NCBI GenBank assembly: GCA_949752735.1
Contig: OX457053.1
Coordinates: 31,561,900-31,625,899, forward strand
Reading direction: 5' to 3'
DNA from: Lumbricus terrestris
Lineage: Eukaryota > Annelida > Clitellata > Crassiclitellata > Lumbricidae
DNA length: 64,000 nucleotides
In this document: positions 11,636-22,797 of the stretch, piece by piece
Layout of the letters: each line of letters opens with the position of its first letter
Position numbering within the stretch: position 1 is the stretch's first letter
Translations under genes and position numbers: made by a program
Notes under the pieces: model-generated
Told to the model about the DNA's origin: nothing
Seen by the model: only the letters and a program-made list of their open reading frames with translations
The model's database searches: none

Positions 11636-12664
11636 ACGAGCAAAGAAAAAAGACTTTCAACAAAGCAATGGCTTGCTCAGCAGAGCCGTTCGCAACTGTC
11701 ATGACCGATGCTGCCATCCAGAGATCCTCATTGAAGGGCTTGTAATTTTTAGGATTCTTTACCAGGAAAGCTTTGGTCTTCCCATCTCCATTCAAGCCAG
11801 GAATGCCAAAGATGACAGTAGTTCTCTATGTGAAGCAGCATGCAAGGCCAAGAGAGCCAAGGGTTTCGAAGGACGGTTGAGGCAGTTAACAGAATTGATG
11901 GATCGTAGAAAGGCGGTTTGCTATCAGCAGTGTTTTGACATCCATTCAAATTCTGCTGTCAAACAAATCAGTCTTCTTGTTGATGGTATCCTTCCAGAGT
12001 CGCCTTCCAGAATCAGAAACCAATTAAAATTTCGCCATTTCAATTTTGGCCTATGCTTTGCTTGAACCTCTTGAACATAAATTAATGTATCCAGCTCGTC
12101 AAAACAAAGATTCGAAAGCAGCAGCAAGTGGAAGTTCCATGACCTGATGGTGACAAGCTTCTCATGGTAATTCTTGCTCGAGCGAATTCTCAATAAATAT
12201 TTCAGGCAAAATTGTGCAGACCAGTATTGCCGACAGTGGTGTCAAACACTTACACGAACTTGATTCTGGAGACGGTGGAGACACCCTAGTCATCCAGTTT
12301 GCTCAAAGAGGTTTCGGCTTGTTTGTGACCAGTTCCACGGTCAATTTTTGGACTCCCAGTAAGGTCGCTTCTCCATCTCTTGTGATGAATACTGCAATTC
12401 CGTCTACTGTTCGTTGCTTGCCGGGTCGCAGTTTTCCCTCCCCATGCCGGAGCAGTGACCTTCATGTCCATGCCTTCAGCCTCTCTGATGTGGAATTCGT
12501 TCTCTGCCAAATTTCAACAACTTTGAAATGGTCAAAGCTGCTGCTTCTTTGAGAGCAGACTTTCTCCGGACGTGACAGAGCATTAGAAGTCGGAGATCGT
12601 TCTCATTCGTTGGAAGATGACCCTGACAGTTACTCTGTGTCCTTCCACATGGGCCAAACTTCAA
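11613..12664 (-). pseudogene. Possible relic of the element's own coding region
   Basis: Several adjacent minus-strand frames (12664-12476, 12510-12286, 12193-11924, 11795-11613) read as broken protein-like sequence with shifts and stops. One contains VANGSAEQAIALLKVF, which I compare loosely with an N-x-AERxxxLIxxF pattern in uncharacterised invertebrate repeat-encoded proteins. The family assignment is unproven. Confidence 0.35.
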
Positions 12665-13415
12665 CGCCGCTTCTTCTCTTCGCCATTATTACAATTTCAA
12701 CTAAGCAGCGATAAGATTGACTCCCGATCACGAGTTAGACAAAGTTAAGCACGTCCGTATCACTTTATTTGCAATTAAACACTAAAGACAGGTAAATCTA
12801 GTAGTAGCTAATTACTTGCGACATCAGGATATGAACATACACCAGATTTCTTGCAGTTGCCGTTTCTCAGGTAAATCCAAGAAAATGCAGTTTTCGAGTT
12901 ATGAGCAGGCATATTGGCAGCTGTCCTGTTAAGTCTCTACTCAATAGACAGTCATTATAATAGGCTTGGTGGTCACCACCAACTTTCTGCAGCAGCAATG
13001 GAAACCTTATGCTTCTATCTGCTCCACTTCTTAAGTTATTTTATGTTGAATGTGGCTTCAGAGAACATTCCGTACAATTTGATGCAAATTTTCGTCTAGC
13101 TGCTCACTTTAATATGGCATTTTTCAGCCAGTTTTCTAAATACTTCAATAAAATTTTGTATATGTGCCCCCAAATGCTGGGCAAATACATGGTAAATTTT
13201 CAGTAAAATTTAAAAGTCAGTGTGGGAAGGTCTGGTTGAACTGACATGGAATGACCCTTTCAAGGGTAGATTGTTTGACCTTGAGCTCCCTCTAAACATG
13301 CTCCAATCTGCTTCAAATTTGGTCCACATCTCACTTAGGCGAGGTAGAACAGATTTAAACTTGTGGAGACTAGTTCTGAAAAAGATTATTTTTTACCATT
13401 ATCTCGTGGACCAGT

Positions 13416-13688
13416 CTAATGTATGTATTTATGTATGTATGTATGTATGTACGTACGTATGTATGTATGTATGTAAGTATGTATGTATGTATGTATATAT
13501 GTAATACTATGTATGTATGTATGTATGTATGTATGTATGTATGTATGTATGTATGTATGTATGTATGTATGTATGTATGTATGCATGCATGTATGTATGT
13601 ATGTATTTGTTTGCATATACGTACGTACGTACGTACGTATATATGTATGTATGTATCATGTATGTATGTATATATGTATGTATGTATG

Positions 13689-13722
<34 letters not shown>

Positions 13723-14076
13723 TGTATGTATGTATGTATGTATGTATGTATGTATGTATTTATGTATGTATGCATGTATGTATGTATGTATGTATGTATG
13801 TATGTATGTATGTATGTATGTATGCATGTATGTATGTATTTATGTATGTATGAATGTAGGCCTATGCATGCATGTATGTATGTATGTATGCATGCATATA
13901 ATTATGTATATATATATATGCAATGCATGCACGTACTTGCCTACATACGTGCGTAGTACGTACATGATTGTGTACGTATGCATGCATGTATGTATGTATG
14001 TATGTATGTATGTATGTATGTATGTATGTATGTATGTATGTATGTATGTATGAATGTATGTATGTATGTATGTATG

Positions 14077-14107
<31 letters not shown>

Positions 14108-14110
14108 CTT
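13416..14110. repeat. (ATGT)n array, right copy
   Basis: TATG/ATGT array. Its first 280 bp repeat, in the same order and orientation, the irregular interruptions of the left array at about 10797-11060. The remainder contains further interruptions, including GTAGGCCTATGC near 13856 and TACTTGCCTACATACG near 13934. Confidence 0.95.
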
Positions 14111-14307
14111 GCGTGTATGTAAGTATATACGCATGCAAACGCAGGCTTATGTCATGCATACTAATAGCCTATATCTTGAACCTTCGAAGGCCTAATAATA
14201 GTGAGGAGAGTTGAAGGATAATATTATATGCTTCAACGCTGGTGTCCAGGTTGTTTGACTAAGTACGACAATAATTATAGTCACAGACCAAGAATCAAAG
14301 GACAAAG

Positions 14308-14502
14308 CAGGGCTGTTTTTAAGGAATTTTTAGAACTGCACAACCCCTTCTTTCCCTGCCCATCTTTCATGGTAAATTACTTCCAATCGGAGGACAATGA
14401 CCTCTTTTGCTAGTTTTAACTGTACAGAAGTGCTTCTACAACTGCACAAGTCCATTTAGAACTGCACATTTTGTGTACAACTGCACGTTAAAAAAAGCCC
14501 TG
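14308..14502. mobile_element. hAT MITE, TSD GGACAAAG
   Basis: The ends are CAGGGCTGTTTTTAA and TTAAAAAAAGCCCTG, flanked by exact 8-bp repeats GGACAAAG (14300-14307 and 14503-14510). The interior has repeated AACTGCAC motifs. A second member of the family lies at 38493-38671. Confidence 0.9.
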
Positions 14503-14533
14503 GGACAAAGTTAACAATAATTTTTGTTATGTG

Positions 14534-14990
14534 CAGGGTGCGCAAAAAAAGACCCCCTAGGTTTTTTGACAATATCATGGCCAAAGGTAAGAATTTCGAA
14601 ATGAAATTTTTTACTCTCTTAAAGATAATTCATATTTACACATGATGGTCAGATTTCATCAAAATATTTCACACGCAACAAAAGTTACGCCACTTTTAGT
14701 GAGGTCACCCATCGTTTTTAACGATTTAAAAACGCGACGCAGCAAAAAGTAACAATAAACCAATCTAATTATTCTGGCCAATATCATGGCCAAAGTAAGA
14801 ATATCGAAATGAAATTTTATAGGCTTAAAGACAATTCATATCTGCATATGGTGGTCAGATTCCATCAAAGCATTGCAAACAGAACAAAAGTTATACCACT
14901 TTTAGGGAGGTCACCCACCGTTTTTGACGATTCAAAAACGAAACGCAAAAAAAGTAACAAAAACACGATTTTTTTCTCATGTCAAATAAT
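14534..14990. mobile_element. Two partial copies of the Tc1/mariner-related element in tandem
   Basis: The first copy starts CAGGGTGCGCAAAAAAAGAC and runs to about 14760. The second runs from about 14775 to 14985 and repeats ATATCATGGCC, AAAGTAAGAAT, TCAGATT, AACAAAAGTTA and AGGTCACCCA in the same order. Both match the ends of the element at 19625-20817. No transposase is present. Confidence 0.7.
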
Positions 14991-15064
14991 TTGCATCAAA
15001 TAGCCTTGATTTTGCCAGATGATCAATATTATTACTATTTAAAACAGAAACAGGGTACCACCGT

Positions 15065-15227
15065 CAGTGGCGTAGGCAAGGGGGGTTTCGGGGGTTAAAA
15101 CCCCCCCCTATTGGCTCCGGAAATAGTTTTTTTAAGGTTATTTTTCCGTTTAAGTAAGAAAAAATAGCAAAAAACAGGGTTTCCGGCCACAACCCCCCCC
15201 CATGAAAAATTCCTGGCTACGCCACTG
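15065..15227. mobile_element. hAT MITE, TSD ACCACCGT
   Basis: The ends are CAGTGGCGTAGGC and GGCTACGCCACTG, with perfect 8-bp flanks ACCACCGT (15057-15064 and 15228-15235). The interior carries C-rich and G-rich runs. Confidence 0.92.
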
Positions 15228-15455
15228 ACCACCGTAGTGCCCACGAAAAGATTGCAAGAGCAAAGCAGGCGACCGGTCAATAAATCCAGGGAATTGGATT
15301 CGAAGGAGGAGGAGGAGCGAGAGACATTGTCTGATGTCTGAATGGCAGAGAGGACTCACGACTCTAATGGCTTAATTAAAATATGGGATCAAATGACGCA
15401 GCCGAAGAAGTATTTGCCAAATCATTTGATGCTCTAACGACGCTGTTGGGGCTAC

Positions 15456-15557
15456 GGTCGATGGTGGGGGATGGACAGTCTATGGGGTGGGTGGGGTGGT
15501 TGATGGGGTAGGTGGCTGGGGTGGTTGATGGGGTAGGTGGATGGGTGGGGCAGCCGC
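15456..15557 (+). repeat. G-rich minisatellite
   Basis: Repeats of GGGGTGGTTGATGGGGTAGGT type, with multiple G3-G4 runs on the plus strand. Quadruplex formation is possible by sequence. Confidence 0.8.
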
Positions 15558-15892
15558 CATTTGCCCGTAGACCTACGCTCGTTGTCCGGGTAACAGATTC
15601 GCAAACAAGACAGCGTCTCCTCCCATGAGGACGATATAATTGAAGAGCTGTCACGACATGCAGGGATCACGTGATCCATGTCGTGACAAACGACGTAGTA
15701 GGAGACGAGGAATGGGTTGGATAGATAGATATATACGTGACGTGGATACATACACCCATATATAATATATGTATATATAATACGTATATATATATGCCTA
15801 CACACATACGCCCACACATACATCCATACATACATACGCACGTATAATATTAATATAGGCTACACATAGGCCTAGAGCACATGTGCATACAT

Positions 15893-15965
15893 GCAGAGGA
15901 GTGCCTCTGAGTAGCGATCATTAAGAGGCGCTATATAAATTTATGTGGTTGATTGATTGATTGAC
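15893..15965 (+). mobile_element. LINE/SINE 3' tail fragment
   Basis: GAGTGCCTCTGAGTAG...GAGGCGCTATATAAATT followed by (GATT)n. It matches the tail at 18.85 kb. Confidence 0.7.
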
Positions 15966-16239
15966 ATACAATACACACATGCAGACATAATTTGCTAGCG
16001 CACTGGTTACGCGGTCCTTCTTCTGTTGCGCGAATAAATCCGACAAAAATAATAGGCTATAGGGTGTGTAGCTGACGGGCACACGTCAAGTGATACCAAA
16101 TAATGACGACAAAAGAACAATTACTTTGCAGTTTATTGATTTGAATCAGCAACTCGTTGTCCACAGCTCGTATAATTATATGTAGAACCGCTTTAAGGAT
16201 TCTTGGGCGGAGTTGGGCCAAAGACACAAACCCTAAAAG

Positions 16240-16801
16240 CAGGGCCGTAGCAACAATGAACGTGGCCCCCTCCAAACATATGTCCGGGGCCCTTTGCAAT
16301 GCAGAAAGTGGTGTAGGCTACACGGTATACGTAATTCTGTAACGTGCTCATTCTAAGCAATTTCGTTTCATGATTATTAGGAAGCTCTAAATCTGATATT
16401 ATTATTATACTCTAAGAACTTTTCTAGATTTGTCATCAAAGTGCCTTGATCCAGTACTGCATATCTGAAAATCCGTTGCATTTTCAGCGTTCAAAATTTG
16501 ACTTTTAGGGCCCCTACAATGCAGAAATTGGAATGCAGTAGGCCTATTTATATTTAATACAATAAAATTATAATGGGTATTCATCTTATTATAGCCTACA
16601 TAGGGCTACGGTGTACATGTATTCCGTATTTACTGCTGCTGAAGTCTTTCTAACAGTGCTTTCCACCATGGATTGTGCAACAGCGTCAATAAATGTCTCT
16701 AACCTAAAGTTGCACCTTACATTTTTTGCCACTTTCGGGGGCCCCTTTCTTGCGGGGGCCCCTTCGGTCGGAGGGTACGGAGGGCGGTCGCTACGCCTCT
16801 G
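16240..16801. mobile_element. hAT-like element, near-match TSD
   Basis: The ends are CAGGGCCGTAGC and GCTACGCCTCTG. The 8-bp flanks are CCTAAAAG (16232-16239) and CATAAAAG (16802-16809), a 7/8 match. Subterminal GGGCCCC-rich tracts occur. There is no transposase frame. Confidence 0.7.
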
Positions 16802-16857
16802 CATAAAAGTAACCAGATTTCCGCTTCATTCTCTGTATCCGATAATTATAGAATGTT

Positions 16858-17213
16858 AATGGGCGGATACATAAATTTTCGAAGGGGGTCAAAATTTTCG
16901 GTCTTAGGACATGGACATTTTTTGTCTTGGTCGCAGAAAAATCTGGTGACCTTTTCTTAGTCATTTGTCTCCAATTTCCAAGAAAAAGATACCGTTTTAT
17001 CCGCCAAAATAGTTGATGACCTTTTTTAGTCGTATTATCGTATACAGACCTCGTATACGGGCCTCGTGGACGTGGGGAGGGACGTGCGGAACTACCCATG
17101 GCCCAGTCATGGGAGGGGGCGCCACGTCAACTTCCTCAGCCAAAATAGCTGGTGAAAATAAAGAAATTTCTAAATGGGGGCCATGGCCGAATTCCCCTCT
17201 GGATCCGCCCGTG
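16858..17213. mobile_element. hAT-like MITE, TSD AGAATGTT
   Basis: The ends are AATGGGCGGATAC and GGATCCGCCCGTG, which pair over GGGCGGAT. Exact 8-bp flanks AGAATGTT lie at 16850-16857 and 17214-17221. Confidence 0.82.
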
Positions 17214-17386
17214 AGAATGTTGCATGCAATAATGCATTCCATGATACATAAAACGATGCATTATTTCGGATTATAATCTGCAACAATCTTTTATCATTTT
17301 GTCTCTTTGGACCGTTGCGCTCTGGATCCTGAACCACTGTCCATTCGATTTCTGTTCATATACGTTTGTTTTGACTGAGCACTTAT

Positions 17387-18901
17387 TAGACCTGAGAGTC
17401 GACCCCAATAAGTCGACCCCAGTCGACTTGGTCATCCCAAGTCGGGTCGGGTCGTTTCTGCTCACCGCAACTGACCCCAAGTCGAATTTTGTAGATAGAA
17501 GTCACTTGAAGTCGTTTTTACCTGAAGTCGACTTGAACCGACTTGAGACACAAACATAGTTAAATTTGTCACTTCAAACCAATGATTGTGACAACATTTA
17601 AGCAGCTTTTGTTGCCTTGTGTGTTTACAAGAATGAATAAGGCCCTTGATAAACAGAGACTTAGGCCTATAGGCCTAGGCTAGGCTACTTTTGCCGGTAG
17701 ACTATCGTGCAGACTGCCGTCTGCCGATCTATTCATATGATTTGTAATTTTATGCTTAAACTTAGGCATGCGCTTAATTAAAATGGTGAAACAAAATGTT
17801 ACTAAAATATTAGCACCCGTGCTTATCAAGCAATCAAGTGAACTTCTAGTGCTCTAGAATTTGGCGCAAAGAAAGCTGGATCTACAAGGTCTATAATAAA
17901 TCGATAGTTTGGCGCTACTTTGGAGCGCTGCATCTGGAGTTGTCTGCAGTCGGAAAAATTATTGTAGGGCCAATTGGACAATGAAAAACTTTACTGTCAG
18001 TGAGTAGGCCTAGTAGCTGTAGTAGCCTACTGTACGATGATGCGCTTGCAATGCTATATGCTTAGTTGCGAAATGATGTTAGTGACCAAATAATTATGAA
18101 AACAGAATTACAAATAAGGCTATCATAACACGCCATTCTGTGCAACCATGCAGTCCGCGGTCCGCTATTTTATCTTAGACCTTGCGGTTTTTACAAATTT
18201 ATTTAACATTAATATTAAAAAATAATAATAATAATGAGTGTAATCTGAATAATCACAGACAACGGACAAGCTAAAATTCATAGGTCTAATAATTTGCCGT
18301 CGCAGTGTCTATAAGTTACTAGATGGCCCAAAGCATCACAAAACTATTCAAACTGAAACATAAACAGCTTGAAATGGGCTTAATAACACTTTAACAAATT
18401 CATGCATCAATTAGGCTAAGTGTTGCGGGCTCATTACTCATTTGTAAGCCTAAATGAAATTAATGCTTGCAAGAAAATTGCCTTGACTTCTTGCATTAGT
18501 GACCGTGTATCCTATATTTTATATGCGTGAGGTCTTGCACTGGCTTCCTTTCCCGCAGCGCATCTCATTTTAGGATTGCATCTTTGGTGTGGCGATGCTT
18601 ATCAGGATGGGCACCCTCTTATCTGTGTGAGCTTTGCCTCCCTCTTTCCACTTGCATAGGCCGTCGCGCACTGCGCTCTGCTGTCCATGGTGACTTAATG
18701 GTTCCTTTCACTCGCTCTGTAACAATGCAGAGGCGTTCATTCTCTGTGGTTGGTCCAACAACCTGGAATAGACTTCCCTTGACTATGCGACACCTCCCAA
18801 GCTCTTCTCTATTTCACAAACTGTTGAAGACTGTTTTTTCGCTTGATCTCGGCCGGGAGCGCCTCTGAGTAGCTGCCTTGAAGGGGCGCTATATAAATTA
18901 C

Positions 18902-18933
<32 letters not shown>

Positions 18934-19128
18934 AGTAGCCGTACGTAGACCTAGGCTAATGCATGGCTAGTACCATGTCAGAAGTCGACTTCAAGTCGGA
19001 AGTCGGTTGTTTTTCTGCCAAGTCGGGTCAAGTCGTTTTGACACCGAGAAGTCGACTTCAAGTCGACCTCAAGTCACTTTAGGGCCAAGTGGGGTCAGAT
19101 TAGCTGACCAAAGTCACTCCCAGGTCTA
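17387..19128. mobile_element. hAT-type transposon, TSD GCACTTAT, with AAGTCGAC subterminal repeats
   Basis: The ends are TAGACCTGAGAGT and ACTCCCAGGTCTA. The 8-bp flanks are exact: GCACTTAT (17379-17386 and 19129-19136). Both ends carry dense GTCGAC/AAGTCG motifs (17397-17545 and 18978-19080), as expected for transposase-binding subterminal repeats. A LINE fragment (about 18520-18935) is nested inside. No transposase was recognised. Confidence 0.88.
18520..18935 (+). mobile_element. LINE 3' end (CR1/L2-like RT C-terminus and tail)
   Basis: The frame 18527-18868 contains WAPSYLCELC, RRALRSA, RRSFSVVGPTTWNRLPL and FHKLLKT. This is the conserved region downstream of the RT domain in CR1/L2-like non-LTR retrotransposons. 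The 3' tail is GGGAGCGCCTCTGAGTAG...AAGGGGCGCTATATAAATT followed by (TTGA)n. The copy is strongly 5'-truncated and nested in the hAT element 17387-19128. The tRNA-derived SINEs of this window share its tail. Confidence 0.82.
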
Positions 19129-19624
19129 GCACTTATGTGTAGGCTGGTTCCCGACACTTAGGCCTGACACTTGTGCGCGCAGAAGAAATCGCGAGAGTTC
19201 AATTACGAATTTACGATTACAAATATAGCGTATAGTATACATGTACAAACTGCGACTAAAGCAGAGTAGGCTATCTACGTGACAAAATAAATTTACAATA
19301 TTCTGGCTATTTACAAAATACTGTTTTCACTTTTCTGATGCACAGATTTATGATGGCCTAGGCCCATAAATGTATATTATGGCTAATCGTAGTAATCGTT
19401 TATGAAATGTGAAGGCTGTCTCAACAGGTATTATATACATGTAGGCAGTATGCATTTACAACAGACTGTTATCTACTAAGTCTTGTAGTTAGGCCTACCA
19501 TGACGCCATACTGCTGGTGACTTTGAAAACGACAGAGTGATAAGACGTTGAAATTTATTTCAGTGGCTAGGAGCGCCTATCTGCTGGACATTGCAGCACT
19601 TTATTCATCGACTGTGTTTATATA

Positions 19625-20817
19625 CAGGGTGGGTCATAAAAAAGACACCCTACGGTTTTTCGCCAATATCTTGGCAGAAGTAAGAATTTCGAAGTGAAAT
19701 TTTACAGGTTTGAAGATAATAAATTATTCATATTTACGCACAATGGCCCTCTTTAATTAAAATATTTTGAACAGAACAAAAGTTATATCACTTTTAGTGA
19801 GGTCACCCACTGGTTTTTAACGATTCAAAAACGTAACGCAACAAAAAAGTAACAAAACGTGATTTCATCAAGTCATATCTCAAATAACTCTTTGGAAATG
19901 AACTTGATAGTGCTTCACAACTTGTGTTCAATGTGTCCACCACCAGTGCTCAAGCTTGTAATGAGTCTCTTTGTAAAGTTTTTGACAGCCTTGTTGATGT
20001 GTTCCATAGGTAGCCTAAATCTTCCCAGATCAACTCCAATGCAAGAATCAAGTCTCTTATTGCTCCTAGTTTTGGTTGCAGATTCTAGCATAGCTCTTCG
20101 CAATTGATTATCAATCTATCGGGTTCAAATCCGGAGATTTGGGGCCATTGGCTTTCTCAATGAAACCAGAACAACCGAGCCGATCTCTTTTCATCCACGC
20201 AAAAAACCCTTAACTCACAGCAAAACTCTTAATTTTCGTTCTCACTGCATGTTTACCAGAGTACTGTAAGCTCAAAGCCTTTAAATATCTCGAAGATCTT
20301 GCTCATGAAGTGTCTGAATACACATTTTGTCTGTTATTGACACCTTGGCTATTTTGGCTTTTTAGATACTTGAATTTCATTACTTTAATAGCAAAAATTA
20401 TTAATCTGACAGATTCATTATTTACGAACTTCATCGTCATCTTGATAAATGACTTCACATTGAGGTACCGGTACAGCTACGCAGGTTCCCTGTTTCATTT
20501 TAAAATAACAGTAATATTGATTATCTCGCAATATCAAGGTTTTTGATAACAATTGTGTACATATAACGCGATCGAGATTTAATAAATCGGGTTTTTTGTT
20601 ACTTTTTGTTGCGTTACGTTTTTGAATTGTCAAAAAACAGTGAGCAACCTCACCAAAAGTGATATAACTTTGGTTCTGTTTAAAATATTTTGACGAAATC
20701 GGGCTATTGTGTGTAGGCATGAATTGTCTTTAAGCCTGTAAAATTTCATTTCAAGATTCTTACTTCTGGCCAAGATATTGGCAAAAACCGTGAGGTGTTC
20801 TTTTATGGCACACCCTG
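19625..20817 (-). mobile_element. Decayed Tc1/mariner transposon, TA target site
   Basis: The ends are CAGGGTGGGTCATAAAA and TTTTATGGCACACCCTG, flanked by TA on both sides. Inverted similarity of about 230 bp at each end includes AGAACAAAAGTTATA...CTTTTAGTGAGGT and its complement. A transposase relic lies on the minus strand. The length of 1.19 kb fits a near-complete mariner-type element. Broken relatives lie at 1191 and 14534-14990. Confidence 0.85.
19912..20175 (-). pseudogene. Tc1/mariner transposase C-terminal relic
   Basis: The minus strand reads FIEKANGPKSPDLNPID and then a stop (about 20165-20112). After a frame change it continues with a frame that includes MEHINKAVKNFTKR and STGGGHIEH (to 19915). 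SPDLNPID is the conserved block ending in the catalytic Asp region of the mariner DDE/D transposase, and the NFxKR...GGHIEH end is typical of its C-terminus. An in-frame stop and a shift show it is dead. Confidence 0.78.
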
Positions 20818-20939
20818 TAAAGTGATTTATTATCATCTGCACAGCCGCCTACAGTGATGGGTTCTAGCGACGTTTTAATGTCCTCATCTTATTTTATATC
20901 TCTATTTACGTATAGTAAATAAATAAATAAATAATTATG

Positions 20940-21445
20940 TCCTGGGCACGACGTTAAACTGCATTCATCCTCCGCCACAGGAACAAACAATGTCCCTGCG
21001 CCGGTCCTAAGCCCGGACAAAAGGAGGAAGGTTTGCCAGATGGGTGGCGATACGCTGGCAGTAAAAGACCAAGACGATTGAAATCCGCAAAAACCACGGC
21101 ACAAGTGACATAGTGCATGGCCCAGATGCTCCAAGGTGTCATGATGTGGAGCAGACATGCACAGGTTGGTCAGGACAGACCGGTGGAGAGAGTTGGAGGA
21201 GAGAGCATGGGACACATACGGGCATTGACCCAGGTTGTCCTTCATGCCTCTCTCCCAATATTCTCTTCAATCAGACAAGGTGGTCCAGCTGCTTCAAGAT
21301 GTTAATGGTATGGAGCAGACCTGCTGACCGGACCGGTGAGAAGCTGGGCAGCATGACGCGAGACAGACTCATACAGAGAGTGGCGTCGGACTCCTACGGG
21401 CACTGTGCCTAGGGATATTGATGATGATGATGATTTACGTATAGG
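20940..21445 (+). mobile_element. Interspersed repeat, LINE-3'-end-like with (GAT)n tail
   Basis: It begins GGGCACGACGTTAAACTGCA, includes CCGGTCCTAAGCCCGGACAA followed by AAGGAGGAAGG, and ends in a short TGATGATGATGATGAT tail. The CCAGTCC..AAGCC..GGA.AAAGGAGGA core recurs near 7.4 and 51.8 kb. A short open frame ends just before the tail. The superfamily is not determined. Confidence 0.5.
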
Positions 21446-22149
21446 CATCTAAAGAATTCGCCGCATAGCTGCTCAATTGAGATAAAGATAGGCACGCCTG
21501 GCACATATTATTATCCCTACAGTAAAACTTGATTTGCGTTTCAAGCAGACTGCTTTCGATTACTGAAAGTCGACATTTGAATAATTTATTCACCAGACAA
21601 TTCATTACAGCAACGCATAGGCTAATAGGCCTACATAAAATTTATCATGCTATTTATAATAATATTAGGCTATCTCTTGCAAACTGAAATAAAGTTAATA
21701 AGGCAATGCTTTTGCTCCATTGACGTTGAATTACCTACTTATTTGCAAATCATCCCAATACTCGTGACGTAAATTTGCCACAGACGTCATCCATCATCTT
21801 ATTACGTCATATTTCGACTACCGGTATAGCTATAACTATAACTATTGATTCGCGCCATGGGAACGAACGTCATTTGGAAAGATAAGAGATCAGACGTTGG
21901 CTAAAATGTCGTGACATTTCGAAAAGAAAATAATCGAAAATCGTTGATCAGAAGAAATAGAAATTGAAATTCGATTGAATGAATCGCAACATTTGAAGAC
22001 AGATGTATTAGCAAGTAAGAGGAAGATCGACACGAAATGATACTATAGTTTCGCCTTACTTCGAACAAAAAGTCATCAGAGAAAGAAATTTGAAATTATG
22101 CAAAGGTAGGTTATCCGGGCTTAGTTATAGGTTTGTATCTGGGACCGAC

Positions 22150-22290
22150 GTGTCTGTTAGGTTCAGGTTTAGGGGTCGTGAGGGTCGGTTAGGGTCAGGT
22201 TAGGCGTCGTGAGGGTCGGCTAGGTTCACGTTATAAGCGTCGTGATGGTCGGTTAGGGTCAGATTAAGCGACGTGAGGGTCAGCTAGGAT
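22150..22290 (+). repeat. About 31-bp tandem repeat, four units
   Basis: Units of the form GTTAGGsGTCGTGAGGGTCG + GYTAGGKTCAS repeat four times with divergence. Confidence 0.85.
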
Positions 22291-22344
22291 CAGAAATAGG
22301 GTTAATAGTGCTGTCATTCGGTTCCGGTTACTATAACTATGCCG

Positions 22345-22610
22345 GTTATCCATTCATTCAGCCGTTCATCTATTTATTTCTTTACTCGTCCGATCATACA
22401 CCCATTTATCCATTCATTGATTCATCTACTTGTTCATCCATCCATCCATTCATCTATCCATCCATTGTTTTATCCATCCATTCATCTATCCATCCATTAT
22501 TTTATCCCTCCATTCATCTATCCATCCATTCATCTATCCATCCATCCATTCATCTATCCATCCATTCATCTATCCATCAATTCATCTATCCATTCATCTA
22601 TCCATATAAT
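22345..22610. repeat. ATCC/ATTC-based minisatellite
   Basis: CATCCATTCATCTATCCATC-type repeats. Overlapping open frames are artefacts. Confidence 0.92.
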
Positions 22611-22756
22611 GGAGTATCTACCAGCTTTTGTTATCAATTATTATTAATAATAATAAATTAATAATTACGACAATTTATGTGGCACGGCAACACAGCAATG
22701 TCGTTACAAGAACGCCTTACAAAGCGAATAGGCCTATATATTTATATAATTCAGCG

Positions 22757-22757
22757 A

Positions 22758-22797
<40 letters not shown>
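22757..22797. repeat. (AAT)n microsatellite at the LINE 5' junction
   Basis: Uninterrupted TAA/AAT run immediately before the first LINE-homologous codons. A similar run follows the LINE at its 3' end. Confidence 0.9.

Larger units (their letters stand above)
11101..13418. mobile_element. DNA transposon, ends TAGACTGGTCCA, flanked by microsatellite
   Basis: The ends are TAGACTGGTCCA and TGGACCAGTCTA. Diverged inverted similarity continues inwards for about 150 bp, including a TCCACCAAATTTGAG...GAGGGCGCTCAAGGTCA block and its complement. The element sits inside an ATGT array, so the TSD cannot be read. Its termini resemble those of 5269-6962 (TAGGGTGCTCCA). The interior carries a LINE/SINE tail (about 11530-11635, inverted) and a possible transposase relic on the minus strand. 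Confidence 0.72.
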
